The notes under the pieces: model-generated
Seen by the model: the letters and a program-made list of their open reading frames with translations, nothing else
What the model was told of the DNA's origin: nothing
Database searches by the model: none
Made by a program: the position numbers and the translations under genes
Source: Choanephora cucurbitarum
Lineage: Eukaryota > Mucoromycota > Mucoromycetes > Mucorales > Choanephoraceae
Direction of reading: 5' to 3'
Length of the DNA stretch: 64,000 nucleotides
NCBI GenBank assembly: GCA_025331435.1
Contig: JAIWNI010000006.1
Coordinates: 372,001 to 436,000, forward strand
Part shown: positions 46,666 to 59,000 of the stretch, piece by piece
How the letters are laid out: every line of letters starts with the position of its first letter
Numbering within the stretch: the first letter of the stretch is position 1

Positions 46666-47324
46666 TCAAACTACCCCCAAAAACCTAAAGAGTCCCAATA
46701 ATCCAAAGAGTCCCAATAATCCAAACAGTCCCAGTAACCCCGACCGCCTACCTTGAACAGGACAAGAACCGCACAGCAATCACCCCCACCGCGGAGAATG
46801 CTCTGACGAACAACCTACTACTACCGAATCCCCCCACATACCAAGCCTTCCGCATGGCGATTCTGTTTCCCCCCAGTCCCGCAGTATCTCCAGAAGCATA
46901 AGCACGGAAAAATCATAAAAAGTAGGCTTCAGAAGAAGACCATTGTGTCAATCCTGGTAAACCAAAACAACAGAGAAACAATATATAGTGATACCAAACG
47001 AGTAGACTGGCCAAACCAGTGAGAAATAACAGTATGTGGATACTGTATATATATATAAATAGTATGTGCATATACTATATGAATAGTATATGTGAGAAGG
47101 GGAGCTTTCGACTTACACCACAAAGTGTCTAACAAGAAAGTGAGTACTTTGGAGATCAACCAGAGGCATCCAACTTGATATGAGAGAGACCCGCGTTCGT
47201 AGGCGCCGCCAGAGACATCCCCCTTGGTAGAAGCAATCACCGATTGGTTCAAGCCTGCCAAGATAGGACGGCCAAAGTCACCAGGACCGCCAGGATTATC
47301 AGGACCGCCAGGATTATCAGGACC
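46666..47324 (-). pseudogene. possible decayed gene with hexapeptide repeats, unknown family
   Basis: GC-richer than its surroundings. After an acceptor-like TTAG, a frame reads GPDNPGGPDNPGGPGDFGRP, then LAGLNQSVIASTKGDVSGGA and LSYQVGCLWLISKVLTFLLD. Further on, the minus strand encodes VVVGCSSEHSPRW, a TGA, LLCGSCPVQGRR and three hydrophobic repeats (LLGLFG), ending FLGVV-stop at 46666. Both repeats are 18-bp units in phase with the frame. The coding sense is suggested by this phase; the in-frame stop and lack of a full splice model suggest decay. Confidence 0.35.
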
Positions 47325-49456
47325 CTAACGTCTTGAGGTCGCAACCTTCCCTTTGTTTGCTTCTTGTGGGGAAGGCGCGTGGGGGGGGGGCAAGTGGGCT
47401 TTGGCTTTGACGCTTTGTTAGAGAGCTACCCACTTGCCAGGGCTAAAGGGATTTCTTTTCTTTTTCTTGTGACAAACATTTTTGCTTTGGTTGTTGAAAT
47501 GCTTTGCTTGTGCTTGCTGCCGTAGCATGAGTATGTTGAACACCACGACATTCTTGTAGTAGACCAGTCTTGATTGCAGTAAATGGTGACCAGACGCGCT
47601 TACTTGAAAGAAGGCTTGCAAACCATGACAGGACAGATTCTTGACTACTTTAATCGTTGGCTAACCAGAGTGAGCGATTTTCCCAGGTAAGATGAGGCAG
47701 TCTCTTGCACCAAGTAAATGTTGTTTCTTGTTGGTTCATACCTATACGAACAAGAAAAAAAAAAGTCAATCGAATGAACAAAGTCAAAGGTTTATCAGCA
47801 CTTACTTTAACATAGACGTGTTTCCTGACTTGAGTTCTTGACATTTTTTTTTCTTTAACCAGAGTCTTTGACTGTTTTTTGGCTTGAGTTTTTGACTTAT
47901 TTTTCTGAGACTTCTAGACTTTTTTCTTTTTACCAGAGTTTGGACTTGTTGTTTTGGTTCATGTATGAAAATAAAATAAACTGAAAGAGAGAGAAAGAAG
48001 AGAGAAAAGAAAAGGGAGAATGAGAAAAACTCATGTACTTAAGAAAAAAAAATAGAGGTGTTGGTTAGTTGATGAAAGCAAAAGATTGATCCCATGGTGA
48101 TTTCAGCTGACTTGTATCACCATGATTTTTTCTTTTATCTTCACCTCTCTAAAAACTATTTTCTTTGATTTTGTATGAATTCTATATTTGTTGTCGTTCT
48201 GTAGAAGGTGTAAACTGCATATTCTATATGGCAACTGTTAAAATCTTTGGCGACTACACTCCACCTCAGTTTACTAACTCGTCCCCCCAACCGCGGCACT
48301 ATCGCCTAGAAAGGTATTTCTCAAAGGGTCTCTAGGATCCTTTGTTTATATTATTAGATAAGGATTACACTTTACTAACATTAAGAAAATACTACTGTTA
48401 TCTATACCCTTGAACATCTTTTCTATTTACTAGAAGCTTTATCCTTAAGCAATTCAGTTCTGAACATACACTCGAATTTACTTTTGTGCCTACAAAGTGT
48501 TAAGGTACATCTACTATTGTTGAAGATAGTTAACTATTCGATTTTTCTAGAATTGGTCATTTATTGTTTAAATCCCATAAAAATTGATTTTTCATGTGAT
48601 CTGCTTATCATTTTTAAAACTCCATGTTATCTGTTGTCTAGACCCGATTTCAACATTACCGCCTATCTCTCTCTCTCTCTCTCTCTCTCTTTTAGTACAT
48701 CAAACTCTTTCTTTTTGCAATATAGATAGTACAAAGATGAAACTCTGTTATGGTTTTAGGTTTACAATACCTATTAGACTTTCCTTTTATATCAAAGTGG
48801 GCAAACACATGAACTGCTTGCCGTATGCATTACGATGCAGATACATGATAATGAACGGTCTTTCATCAACAAGATGAGAAGTAAAAAAAAAAGAAAAAGA
48901 CCGAATGGCTTATAATAACTGTCTCATACAGAAAAATCGAGAAATTTGGTTTATGGTAGCTTAATTCTTTCGTGCTGCTTCTAGGACATATGTTTCTTTT
49001 TTTTTCCCTTTTCAGCAGTGCAAGGGCTTGAGAAAGATGAAGGATAGCCCAAGGACTATTTCGTGCACTGGTAAAAAATAAAAAAAAAAAAAAGAAAAAA
49101 AAAAGAAAGAAAGATGTAGATGTTGCCCTTAGATCGATCTTATCGGGTTAGTTGTTCTGCAGCTGCATGAGCTATCTTACAAAGTGCAGCGTACTACGCT
49201 ATAGTGAGGCTCATTAGAATCAGCCAAAAATCTGGCTAGACTCAGTACTGTTGGCTGTCCTCTTGTGTCGTTCTTTGCAGGTTCTTGTATCATATCTGAC
49301 TCTCTTCACCTCGACAGTTCTATTTTCTTAGGGAAAAATACTGAATTCTGATTGGCTTAAGAAACAGGACCCAGCCAAAAAAAAAAAAATATGGATACTG
49401 CTTTTGAATGGTTTATGCTTGCATGAAAGCCCAGCTGATTTATTGTTCATGAATAC
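47325..49456. other. spacer DNA with short coding-like pieces and simple repeats
   Basis: Contains a run of G at about 47381-47390, a minus-strand piece reading TTFTWCKRLPHLTWENRSLW (about 47660-47745) without a working splice model, a plus-strand start-like exon at 48228 (MATVKIFGDYTPPQFTN, then SSPQPRHYRLER before a possible GTATTT donor at about 48316) with no continuation, and a CT repeat. Nothing here forms a complete gene. Confidence 0.4.
48666..48690. repeat. (CT)n microsatellite
   Basis: About twelve CT dinucleotides in a row within the spacer between the inverted arms. Confidence 0.9.
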
Positions 49457-49599
49457 AATGAAAATACCGTCCTTACCATGCCAATTCTATGATTGCTAGT
49501 TATTAAAGAAAGTAAAAGATCAAAGATAAAAATAATGGTGTCGATATGAAGAAGAAGTAACAAGATCATTGACATTTGACAGCTGCATTCATAAAAAAA

Positions 49600-49720
49600 A
49601 TAAGTATGCTCTAAAAGAAAAGTATGTTCTAGAAAAAAGTATGCTCTAGAAAAAAGTGTGCTTGAAGAAAAAAGTATGCTTGAAAAAAAAAAGTATGCTT
49701 GAAAAAAAAAAGCGTGTTTT
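49600..49720. repeat. AT-rich tandem repeat near the inner end of the right arm
   Basis: Mirror of 41163-41285: AAGTATGCTCTAGAAAA and AAGTATGCTTGAAAAAAAA units, about seven copies. Confidence 0.75.
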
Positions 49721-50784
49721 GATTTTTTAGATCAGCAAAGAAAAAAAAAAAAGAAGAGTGATTTTCGCATCGCGCCTTTTTTTTTCCTCATGTAAAGAGC
49801 GTGTCTTTTTTTTTTTAGAAAGAGAGAAAAAAAAAAAGGCCAAAGATCGATTACCCTTTCTTTTTTTCTGACTACTCAAGATAAAGGGAAATAAAAAGTG
49901 ATGATAATCATGAAGTTATCTGACTATCAGACAAATGTTTGAAAGTTAAAGAGGAGTTTGGCTGTCAAAATAAAGTTGGCATTAATATGCATTCCCTCTG
50001 CTTTCTTTTTTCTTTTTCCTTTACATTAAGCATACACTAGAACAAGATAATGATGCTAAACTCTGATTGGATAACTACTTTAGCCTTTTTTTTTGGCATT
50101 TATAACATACGCGTTAAAATCTTTTTTTTTTTCTTCTTTTTTCTTTTCTTTTCTTTACAAAAAAAAAAGAATCAATTCATTTCTTGGCAAAGCATCACTT
50201 CAATCATATCAAAAGCAAGTATCCAAACACTCTTCTTTACTCGAAACATTACTCACCATACTTCTTTTCTTTAATCTAGATTCTTCCAAGCTTACCAATA
50301 CATCCATTGTGAATGCGCCTACTTACTGTGTCTTTCAAGTCAAATCTCTTCTACTTTGGTTGTCTCCTATGAACTTGTACAGGTTGAGAACAAAGGCTGA
50401 TGCTGCCTTTCACACTCCAATAGAGGCGAATTGCTTGTCATAGGCTAGTCCCTTCTTCAGACGACTCCTCTGTTATCGATAGACCAGGAAGTACTCATAG
50501 TAAGGAAAGGCAAACAAGCGCCCTGGTCTGATAGCAATCCATGTGTGAGTACTTTGGGGTTGTGGATAGGGAAGTAGGTGCAGACATACTTGTACAATTC
50601 TCGTTAGCTGACTGATAAGTGTTTACCAGGAAGTGAGAAAGTGCGAACAGAACTAAGCTTTTTTTCTTTTAACGAGGAAAAAAGGCTTATCCTCTGCGTT
50701 CTCTTCCTTGTCTTGTCTGCCATGTGTTTCCGCTACTGATGAATATCTCAAGCTCTGTCTACCACTTTCTATTTCTCGGTCCAT

Positions 50785-50965
50785 GGCTATCTCTACTGCG
50801 TCTCTACTGCGTCTCTACTGTGTCTCTACTGTGTCTCTACTGTGTCTCTACAAGCTATTTTTACTGCGTCTCTATCCAAGCTACCTCTATTGTCTCTATC
50901 CAAGCTACCTCTATTGTCTCTATCCAAGCTGCCTTTATTGTCTCTATACAAGCTACTTCTCTTAC
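50785..50965. repeat. minisatellite within the right arm
   Basis: Mirror of 39905-40090: 12-bp units CTCTACTGCGT / CTCTACTGTGT, then 24-bp units TCTCTATCCAAGCTACCTCT. Confidence 0.8.
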
Positions 50966-51659
50966 CTACTGTTTCTGCTACTATTATGCCCAGCTACTAT
51001 TACTGTATTATTCTCTTATAACTGTATCCATTAATCACTTATTTTTATTGTGTCTATATCAATCATTTCATTTAAACTGTCACCATCTTCACTACTTGCC
51101 TAAACAAATAAATCGACTTCTTGCTGGCATTAAACTCTTACACAAAAATAAGCCTTTGACTTTATTCAAACTAAATAATGAAACCAGAGAATGATAAAAT
51201 AGTGACCTTTGAGATGCTACATATCATATCAACCTCATTCCTTTTGATCTACATAAACCAAAGCATTCATAGTTTTCTTTTTGTTTAGACACGTACTTCC
51301 ATATGCTCACAACTAAAAAAAAAAAAAAAAAACTACACTATATCTAAGAACAAAGCAAAAGATTTGAAGTTGGGAAATGCTTTGGTTGACCTAGATGTTT
51401 CTGGATGGAGCAATCTGGATAAATTAGCTGGTCACGCATTTACTCTGAAAGAGTTGACTTGTACAAATTCAAAGACCATTTGGCTGTTTCGTCTTTTCAA
51501 AGATATCAAAGAACTTCATTAGGTGCACAGAGCTTAGGTTCTTTGCAAACGAGTTAAAGCTTTATCTGGAAGACGAATTTACGACAGCTACATACACAAG
51601 GATTTTCAACAAATTAGCATCGAAAAAAAAAAGAAGAAGAAAAGGAAGCAGTAGAACAT

Positions 51660-52784
51660 ATGAACACGGTTGTTTATATAAACGCAAAGAAGTTGACTTC
51701 AATTGCTGGAAATAGATTGAAAAGAACCTTAGATGAAGCGATCGATAATAGTGAAGAATCGTCCTCTGCTATAGCAAATGGAAGCGCCTACGACATCAAT
51801 GAAACAGCTGACAAGTCCTCTATTTCAAGCAATTTTCATGACGATGATTCTACTTCAACCATTTCTGAGCAAATTGGACATTCACCTTTGACATACTCAG
51901 TGCTAAAGAAAAGGATAGTAGAAAAAGCAGACGAAATCCATTCAATGTATCAAAAAAAAAATCAGAAAATATTACTCCTGAATAAAGAAAACTGACAAGC
52001 TGCGGAGCATCACTAATCTTGAATCTAATTGAAAAGTCTAACAACAACGCTTACAAGGGATTGTTCTCTTATGTTGATTGGAATAAGATTGTTTTGACGT
52101 TTGAGAATGATCTATTTCTTCCCAAAGCTAAAATCCAAAAAAAAAAATTACTGACTAAATGAGAGTATGCTGCTGGTTTGGCTTTGATGTCGAACAGCTT
52201 CGAAGAATTGTAAGCCTTTCTTGCTTCTGCATTTGCTAAACAAAACCAAAGTACTCAGCGTGCGACACTCAAGTTGTTCATTTCTATTTACTATGTGATA
52301 CAAAACAACATATTTATTATGCGACAAGAGTATCCTGATAACATTAGTGAAAGCGATTATACCGATCAAATCTGGCTACCTAGTTTCAAGTCTCTTTTTT
52401 TTTGCAATTAATGGTAATCTTATTCGGGTGAAGAAAGTAGAGACTGTACCAAAAGACTCTACAATTGAGAAATCAAGTTTATACAGTTCAAACAAGCATG
52501 TAATAGGCTTCAAGACTGGCATCCGATTCATTTTCGATTACAAGGAATCAGAGTTTGACATTGGTGGTGCTGAAGTCTGCCTTCCCAATGCTGATATCAC
52601 AAAGGCTACAGACGATGAGGCAGAGTTGTTGAGAGAGGGAAAGAGCATTGCCAATTCCTTGAACAGCGTTAGTTCTGGTGACATTTGCTTTTCGTGGATT
52701 GTTCATATTTCGGGCTTAAGGGCTAGTTTCTCAACAGTGGCCTATGTTGGTCATGATTTGCATGTTGGCGTCTTACAAAACTAA
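51660..52784 (+). pseudogene. decayed gene of unknown family, right-arm copy
   Basis: Consecutive protein-like pieces: MNTVVYINAKKLTSIAGNRL with an acidic Ser-rich tail, AYKGLFSYVDWNKIVLTFEN, FLASAFAKQNQSTQRATLKL, EYPDNISESDYTDQIWLPSF, VIGFKTGIRFIFDYKESEFD and GGAEVCLPNADITKATDDEA. They change frame at A-runs and single stops, so no continuous product is possible without many introns. The stretch after 52602 is unique to this copy. I cannot name the family; it reminds me of repeat-rich hypothetical proteins in mucoralean genomes, but that is only an impression. Confidence 0.5.
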
Positions 52785-52926
52785 ATCCTGCCTCATATTC
52801 GCCTGAATCAAACCCGATTGAACAGTTTTGAGCAGTCTTAGAAGGCAAACTCAAAGGCTACAAACTATTGGCTGAAGAAAAAAAGTGTCTAATAGACATG
52901 CATACTCTTAAATAAAGCGACTATTG
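52603..52926 (+). pseudogene. Tc1/mariner-type transposase relic with one terminal inverted repeat
   Basis: The frame KLNPASYSPESNPIEQF-stop-AVLEGKLK contains the DDE-transposase signature YSPxxNPIEqFW, with the Trp codon turned into TGA. It ends with a terminal repeat, ACTCTTAAATAAAGCGACTA, followed by TTG and a TA at 52927-52928, matching the MITE ends. Upstream catalytic residues are not recognisable. This links the MITEs in the window to a mariner-like family. Confidence 0.65.
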
Positions 52927-52928
52927 TA

Positions 52929-53279
52929 GCATTCTCTCAGTAGCTTTTGAAAATATTGTTACTGATCAATTCTATAAACAAAGCAGAATTACTTGTAAGC
53001 TGTCTACAAAACTTACAGGATATTATCAAATGCCGACCATAACAACTTTTGCCACCAAGAGAACGTTTAAAGAGAACAATACGTTAAAGACCATAATTAC
53101 ATAGCATTTCGCTCTTGTGAGCCACTTGGCTGTTTATTCAGTATGATCTCTTTTTTTCTAAAATGTAAAGGGGAAATGATTTCTTTATTCTGCATATTTA
53201 CATAAGAAAGAAAAATGGCATATTTAGAAGAAAGGAAAATGAGAAATGAAATAATGAAAATATATATGTTTGTGTGTGC
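52929..53279. other. intergenic, no gene seen
   Basis: From the end of the transposase relic to the stop of the Pbp1-like gene. AT-rich; the 3' flank of the Pbp1-like gene is here. Confidence 0.5.
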
Positions 53280-55865
53280 TTAGTTTGTAGAAGGAGGTGT
53301 ATCCGTACCAGAATCAGTAGCTTATAAGAAAAACCAATCAGCAATGTTGTTTGATCATGTTCAGTTCTCATTCGTTTTCTTACCTGGTGATTCATGTTGA
53401 ATATGAGGCGAATATTGCATGGATTCAACCATGACAGGTCGTTGCATCATCACATGAGGCCCACCATTTGCCTGCATCATATCTGGGGGATAACGCATCA
53501 TCATAGGTCCACCTATATCACTGTTCCGTTAGTTTTCTTTACATACATGGATCTCGTTTTCAAGTACCTTGGTATTGATATATTTGAGGTGGCATGGCTT
53601 GGGGCACCATGGGTGATCTTTGTGGGGAAGGAAAACTTTGAGGGAATGGTGATCCATCTATTTCATCTGGTTATATACTTGTATATCAAAGTGAATTTGC
53701 AAGACTTACGAGGCGAAACGTTTGTCATCTGTGGACTATAACCTACAGAAGGAGGAGGAGGGGCTCCATTTGGAGGCATAGGAGCAGAGATAGGAACGTT
53801 TTGAACAAACTGATTGATAAAGACTTAGAGAATGATGTTTGTATAATTACTTGTTACTTACTTGAGGGCTAATATAAGGACCTTGTTGAACAGCTGCCAT
53901 TTGCGGCATACCAGGTACATACTGAGGATAGCGGTATTGCGGATATCCATATGTGTAGTTGGGTGAAGGATAGCCTGTGAATATATCATCTTCATAAGTA
54001 ACAAATTGGCTGAACTGGACACGATAGGATTTGTGTCCAAATGGCCAAATAGGACCCACTGAACTTGCTTTATCATCCCTGCTTAAGAAAGAGGGAGCAA
54101 ACGCTTCGGTAATAGTGAGATGTTCAGTTGGGCCTAGTGGCTTCTTTGTATGTTTATGAGTGTCTGGGTGGCTACTGTTAGACGCCGTGTTTGAACTGGG
54201 TACAAAGACAGCGGCTGTTGGATTGGGCTTAAAGGAAGAAGCTTTTACGTTGAATTTAAACGAGCTTGTATTAGTAGTGGCAGCAGTATTGGTAGTGGCA
54301 GTGGCAGCAGTGGTGGCAGTAGTATTGGTAGTAGTAGCGGTGGCTGTTGTAGTTGAATTGTCGGAATCGGATTTGGTTGTCAATGCATTATCTGTACTGG
54401 CACGTCTATCTACTTTATTGGCAGGATAGGCCTCTGCTGAACGGTGACTATCTGAAGCAGGAGAAGTAGGAGTTGTTGGTTTCTTAGGTATCTTTTTCTT
54501 ATCTGTCACCTTCACTGTCTCTGACTCTGTAGGCTTCTTCCCCTTGGACAACAAAGGTACCAGATCGGCAGGAATAGGTACATTTAGCTTAAAGGACTGA
54601 TGAAATGCCTTCAATTCAGCCAAACGACCATCTTTTTCCTTCTTCTGCAATGCCTGTTTCTTTGCATGCAACTTATCTTTTTCCATCATAGCAAAATGTT
54701 TAAAAGTGTTTGCAATTTCAGCTTCAATACGCTTAGGAGCACCTCCCTCTGTTGTTTTCTCGCCAGATTCACGACGAGTGAGGTGATTAATTGTACTCTT
54801 GTCTGGGCTGATCAATTTGTTGATAGGTGTCTCTTTCTTTTTGCTTCGAAGCGCAGGTGGAACATATTTATTAGGGTTACTGTCTCGGACAACAGCACCA
54901 TAGAGATCTTCTTCATCCATACCACTATCGTCAATTGCCATACCACGCTCTTCCAACATATGTACATTATCTGTTGTTGATTTCTGTATCTCATTGGCCA
55001 TCTTGATGGCACGCTTTTCACGGTCTTTGTATCCTGGAGCAGAGCGATCCAAGGGCGTTGTATAGATCTCCTCATCAAAATCTGTCTTGAGTCCAAACAG
55101 CTTCTCGTTGGCCGCAAACTGATCCCAACTACCGCCAGATGAGCGCTCCTCTTCCAATAGGCCTAATGCGTTTTCTTCATCCTCTATAGAGGGGGCCCAT
55201 TTGTGTAATTCGCGTTCTTTGATATCCAGTTTACCACTAATGTCTGTATCTGTCTTGAATGTGTTTCGATTGGCTGAAGACGCTGTGTCAGCCAAATTCA
55301 AATCGACATCTGCTGCATTGATTTCGATCAGGTCCTTTGAGAAGATCAAGAGTGTGTTCTTGATTGGGTTTGGGTTTGTCTTATCGGCCTCAAGAGGTGC
55401 TGAAGGATCATGAATCTTTTGAGCCAGCTTAAGGGCAATTCCCAAATCTCCTTCTGTAGAAGCGCCGTGAAGAATACCTTTGAATTTAGAACCATCCTTG
55501 ACTGTTGCTTCTACTACTGTACCCTATCGTAGGTGGTTAAGTCAAGTATGAGCATACGTAGAATGAGCTTACAGTCAAACTGGCAAGCAAGAAGAGCATT
55601 CGGTCATGCATCTGCTTTGCAGCAGAGGAATCCTGTGCCCAATCTTGTGACGCGTGATTACGATTGGTACCATTGTTGGGCCATTTTTTACTGTGACCAT
55701 GATGTTGGTTATGATTGTGGTTATGGTTGGTGCGACTATATAAACATATATGCGTATATATGGCTTAATTTCAAGTGGCAAAGGCAGATGTAGGATTTAC
55801 CTTTTGTTCTGGTTATGGCCGCCTTCCTGTTTTTTTCCTTGTTTGTTGGAAGAGGAAAAAGACAT
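53280..55865 (-). CDS. PBP1: ataxin-2/Pbp1 homologue (Lsm, LsmAD, PAM2)
   Basis: Seven exons: 55865-55801, 55735-55573, 55523-53862, 53809-53710, 53657-53568, 53512-53384, 53320-53280; 749 aa. A His/Asn-rich N-terminus leads into an SM-ATX/Lsm fold (DRMLFLLASLTGTVVEATVK, FKGILHGAS), then the LsmAD domain (FKTDTDISG, WDQFAANEKLFGLKTDFDEE, YTTPLDRSAPGYKDREK, EERGMAIDDSGMDEEDLYG). A Thr/Ala-rich stretch precedes a PAM2 motif, SSFKPNPTAAVFVPS, that binds the MLLE domain of poly(A)-binding protein. The C-terminus is Pro/Met/Gln-rich and prone to condensation. Known role of the family: poly(A)-tail control, stress granules and TORC1 signalling. In this layout the Lsm domain is split by an intron. 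Confidence 0.93.
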
Positions 55866-56071
55866 TGGGTCTTATGAAAAAAAAAAGGAGAGGGGGAATA
55901 TAAACAATGTCTGTTTTTAATAAAAAAAAAAAATATTAAATAATAAAAATATGATGATTTCATCGTACAAGAAGTTAAAGAAAAAATTATGCGTAAAAAT
56001 AGCCTATTTTTCCCTTTGTACATTCTATCAGTTAAGCTGTCTGAAAATGTCTAAATTTATTTGCATTAAAC

Positions 56072-59000
56072 TTAAGCGCCTGTCTTGGTTTTAGCATTAT
56101 GGTATTTAAGTGAAATCCTTAAGAAAGGCTGACCAAACTTCACAAAGTTCTCTGGTCGCATAGGTGTCACCAATAGAAATTCACGATCTGTTAACGGTAA
56201 TTTCTCAGCCTTTTTATGTAAATAAAAACATTAGACAAGCTCAATTCATTTCATTTTTCTCAACTTACAATTTGCCTTAGTGATGTATCAGTCAATACAC
56301 TACCAGGTTGACGTAGATTGAATTGAGCCATCACCTGTTGTCTTGTCTTTTTGAGTTCTTGGAGACATTTCGTGAAATTCTCGTCTTGTTCAGTTATTTT
56401 CTTGGTAGTAGTGGTAATAGTATTCGTTGTTCTTATGGTGGTAGATGCTGCAGGTTGATTCAAAGTCCTTGATCGAACAGTTGGCAGTACTCTTCGGTTG
56501 GTCTTTGCTTGGCCAATTGATGATGCTGTTGATGCGGAAGGTATACTGGATGATCTTTGTACCATAGATCCTGCAGGTACAAAACCAGTTGTTGTTCTAG
56601 TAGATCCATTGGCTGTATTTAATGTCAGGGTTTTGGTGAAGGACACCAAGATCTTATGTGTCCCATTCAGTACGCTACTTGTCTTTGTACTATGAAATAC
56701 TTGAGTGATAGGAAATCCTCTAGCATTACATTCCGACTTCTCTCGTATCACATCATCCAGCATCATAGTACGCAGTAGACGATCCACATCTGTTCGTAGC
56801 ATAGTCTTACCATGGCCATATCCATCTAATCGGTCCAAACCATGCTCCACAATACGTTTGTTTTTAGACCCACGAAAGATATCGACCAGCTGAGCAAAAG
56901 TTACTCGGTCTGGCTGAACTTGTTCAATGATCTTAAGCAACACAATGGCTTCCTTGGACATGTCCTTCATCACATTTTGAGTGTGCTGACCGTTGATACA
57001 GTTGTCACACATACGACGACATTGAGCAGGATCAAACTTTTCACCAAAATAGCCCATAATTTGCTTTCGACGACAGTCATTTTGGTTGTCACAGAAACGC
57101 ACCATGGTGTTCAAATTGTTGCGTTGACGTTGCTTTTGTTCCCAACTACCATCCCCTTGATCAATAAGAAAGTTATGTGTGCGTGTATCTGCAAATGAAT
57201 AATAAAGACGACAGGTAGCTGGAAGACCATCACGACCTGCACGGCCTGTCTCCTGATAGTAACCTTCTAGTGAAGAAGGTACAGCATGATGAAGGACAAA
57301 GCGTACATCAGGCTTATCAATGCCCATACCAAAAGCAATAGTGGCTGCAATCACTTGAACTTGACCTGTTTGCCATTCGCGTTGTACTGTTGATTTCTCT
57401 GATGGAGGCATGGCTGCATGATAATGTTTGATAGACACACCAAACTCCTTGCGTAATGTTTCTGCAATCTGTTCACAATTATTCCGAGTGGTACAGTAGA
57501 TGATGCCTGATTGGCCTGGGTGTTCCTTTATAAAATCATTCATATCACTACAAATGGTTTTGCTTGACTTTTTGACAATTTGATAACTGTATATACATGC
57601 GAATGAGCACACATGTTTCCTTTTCTTTGGGGGTACTTACATTAGGTTGGTTCGATTAAAACTCTGTTTAAGTACTTTAGGATTATTCATCTTCAGATTA
57701 AACAGGACATCCTTTTGTACAGCTTCATTGGCTGTTGCTGTTAAAGCCATAATGGGTACATTAGGATATGACTGCTTCAAGAAGCCCAATTGCTTGTAGT
57801 CAGGTCTAAAATCGTGACCCCATTGAGAAACACAATGAGCTTCATCAATCACAAATCGAGCCAGCTTATTACGTTGATAAAGGCCGTCTAGTGCTGATCT
57901 GAGTTGATTCGAGATATTTAAGAGTTCAGGTGTGATGTAGAGTAGTTGCATAGTAGGCGTGGGTTTTGCCAAATCACTAAAAACCCACTTCTTTTGAGCA
58001 GCAGGTACTGTACTGTTAAGCATACCAGCAGCAATGCCTTTACCTTCTACTAACTGGTGCACTTGATCTTGCATCAAAGACAAAAGAGGTGAAACCACAA
58101 AAGTCACACCTTGTCGTTCAAAGCGTTGAATGATAGCAGGTAGCTGATAACATAGACTTTTACCTCCACCTGTAGGCATCAATACAAACACATCTTCACC
58201 TTTAAGTGTAGTATTAATGGCCTCTAGTTGGTTGGGTCTAAAATCGGTCAACTTGAAGTTTTGTGTAAGTGCTTTTCGTACATCGCGACTCCAAGGATAA
58301 TTCGTTTGAGAGTCTGATAAAGTCTGAGTGGATGCGATAGGTGCTGGTTCGATCACTGGAGCAGATACTACATGTGAGGCATTGGGAGTCAAAACAGCTG
58401 CAGTTGTTCTTGTTGTTGTTGTTGTAGCATTAAAGAAAGGAGATATGTGAGGTGTAGCATCCTCAATGTCATCATCATCGTCCAAAACAACTAAATTAGC
58501 ATCTTCTGTATGATGATTGTTAGGTTGATCAAGCTGGTCTATTTGTAGTTGAATGTCCTTAATTTGATCCACCAACTTTTGTCTTTCATCCAGTAATCGC
58601 TTCTGAGCTTGCTCACTTGCATTATTGGCTAACCCTTCCACTATACTATTGTTCACCTGGTTTTGTTGCTCTTTCAATGTATCCAGCAGCATGGCTAACT
58701 CATCCTTAGTATGACTGGACTTTGCAGGAGGAGGCGACAGACTTAGGTCCATGATAGCATGATCGTCGATTGAATGAAACATGGTGTCTTCATCCATTAG
58801 GTTATCGTCAGTTGGAATGATGTGGCCTTCTTCATAATCAAAATCATCATCAAACAAGTCATTGTCACTTGGTATATAATCTAGATCGTCTGTGGCTGGT
58901 GGATGAGGAACACCAACAAAATCGCTCATGTCAGTGTCTATAGGTTCGGGTGCGTCTCTCAAACGTTTAGGCTGACTGTCTGTCAAGTCGATCAGATCAG

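Larger units (their letters stand above)
49457..52602 (+). repeat. large inverted repeat, right arm (about 3.15 kb)
   Basis: Reverse-complement partner of 38283-41418. It starts with AATGAAAATACCGTCC and ends with CTGATATCACAA. Beyond the outer end, the decayed gene continues naturally (KATDDEAELLREGKSIANSL), whereas the left arm is cut by a MITE, so this arm looks like the older, source copy. See the left arm for the evidence of identity. Confidence 0.9.
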
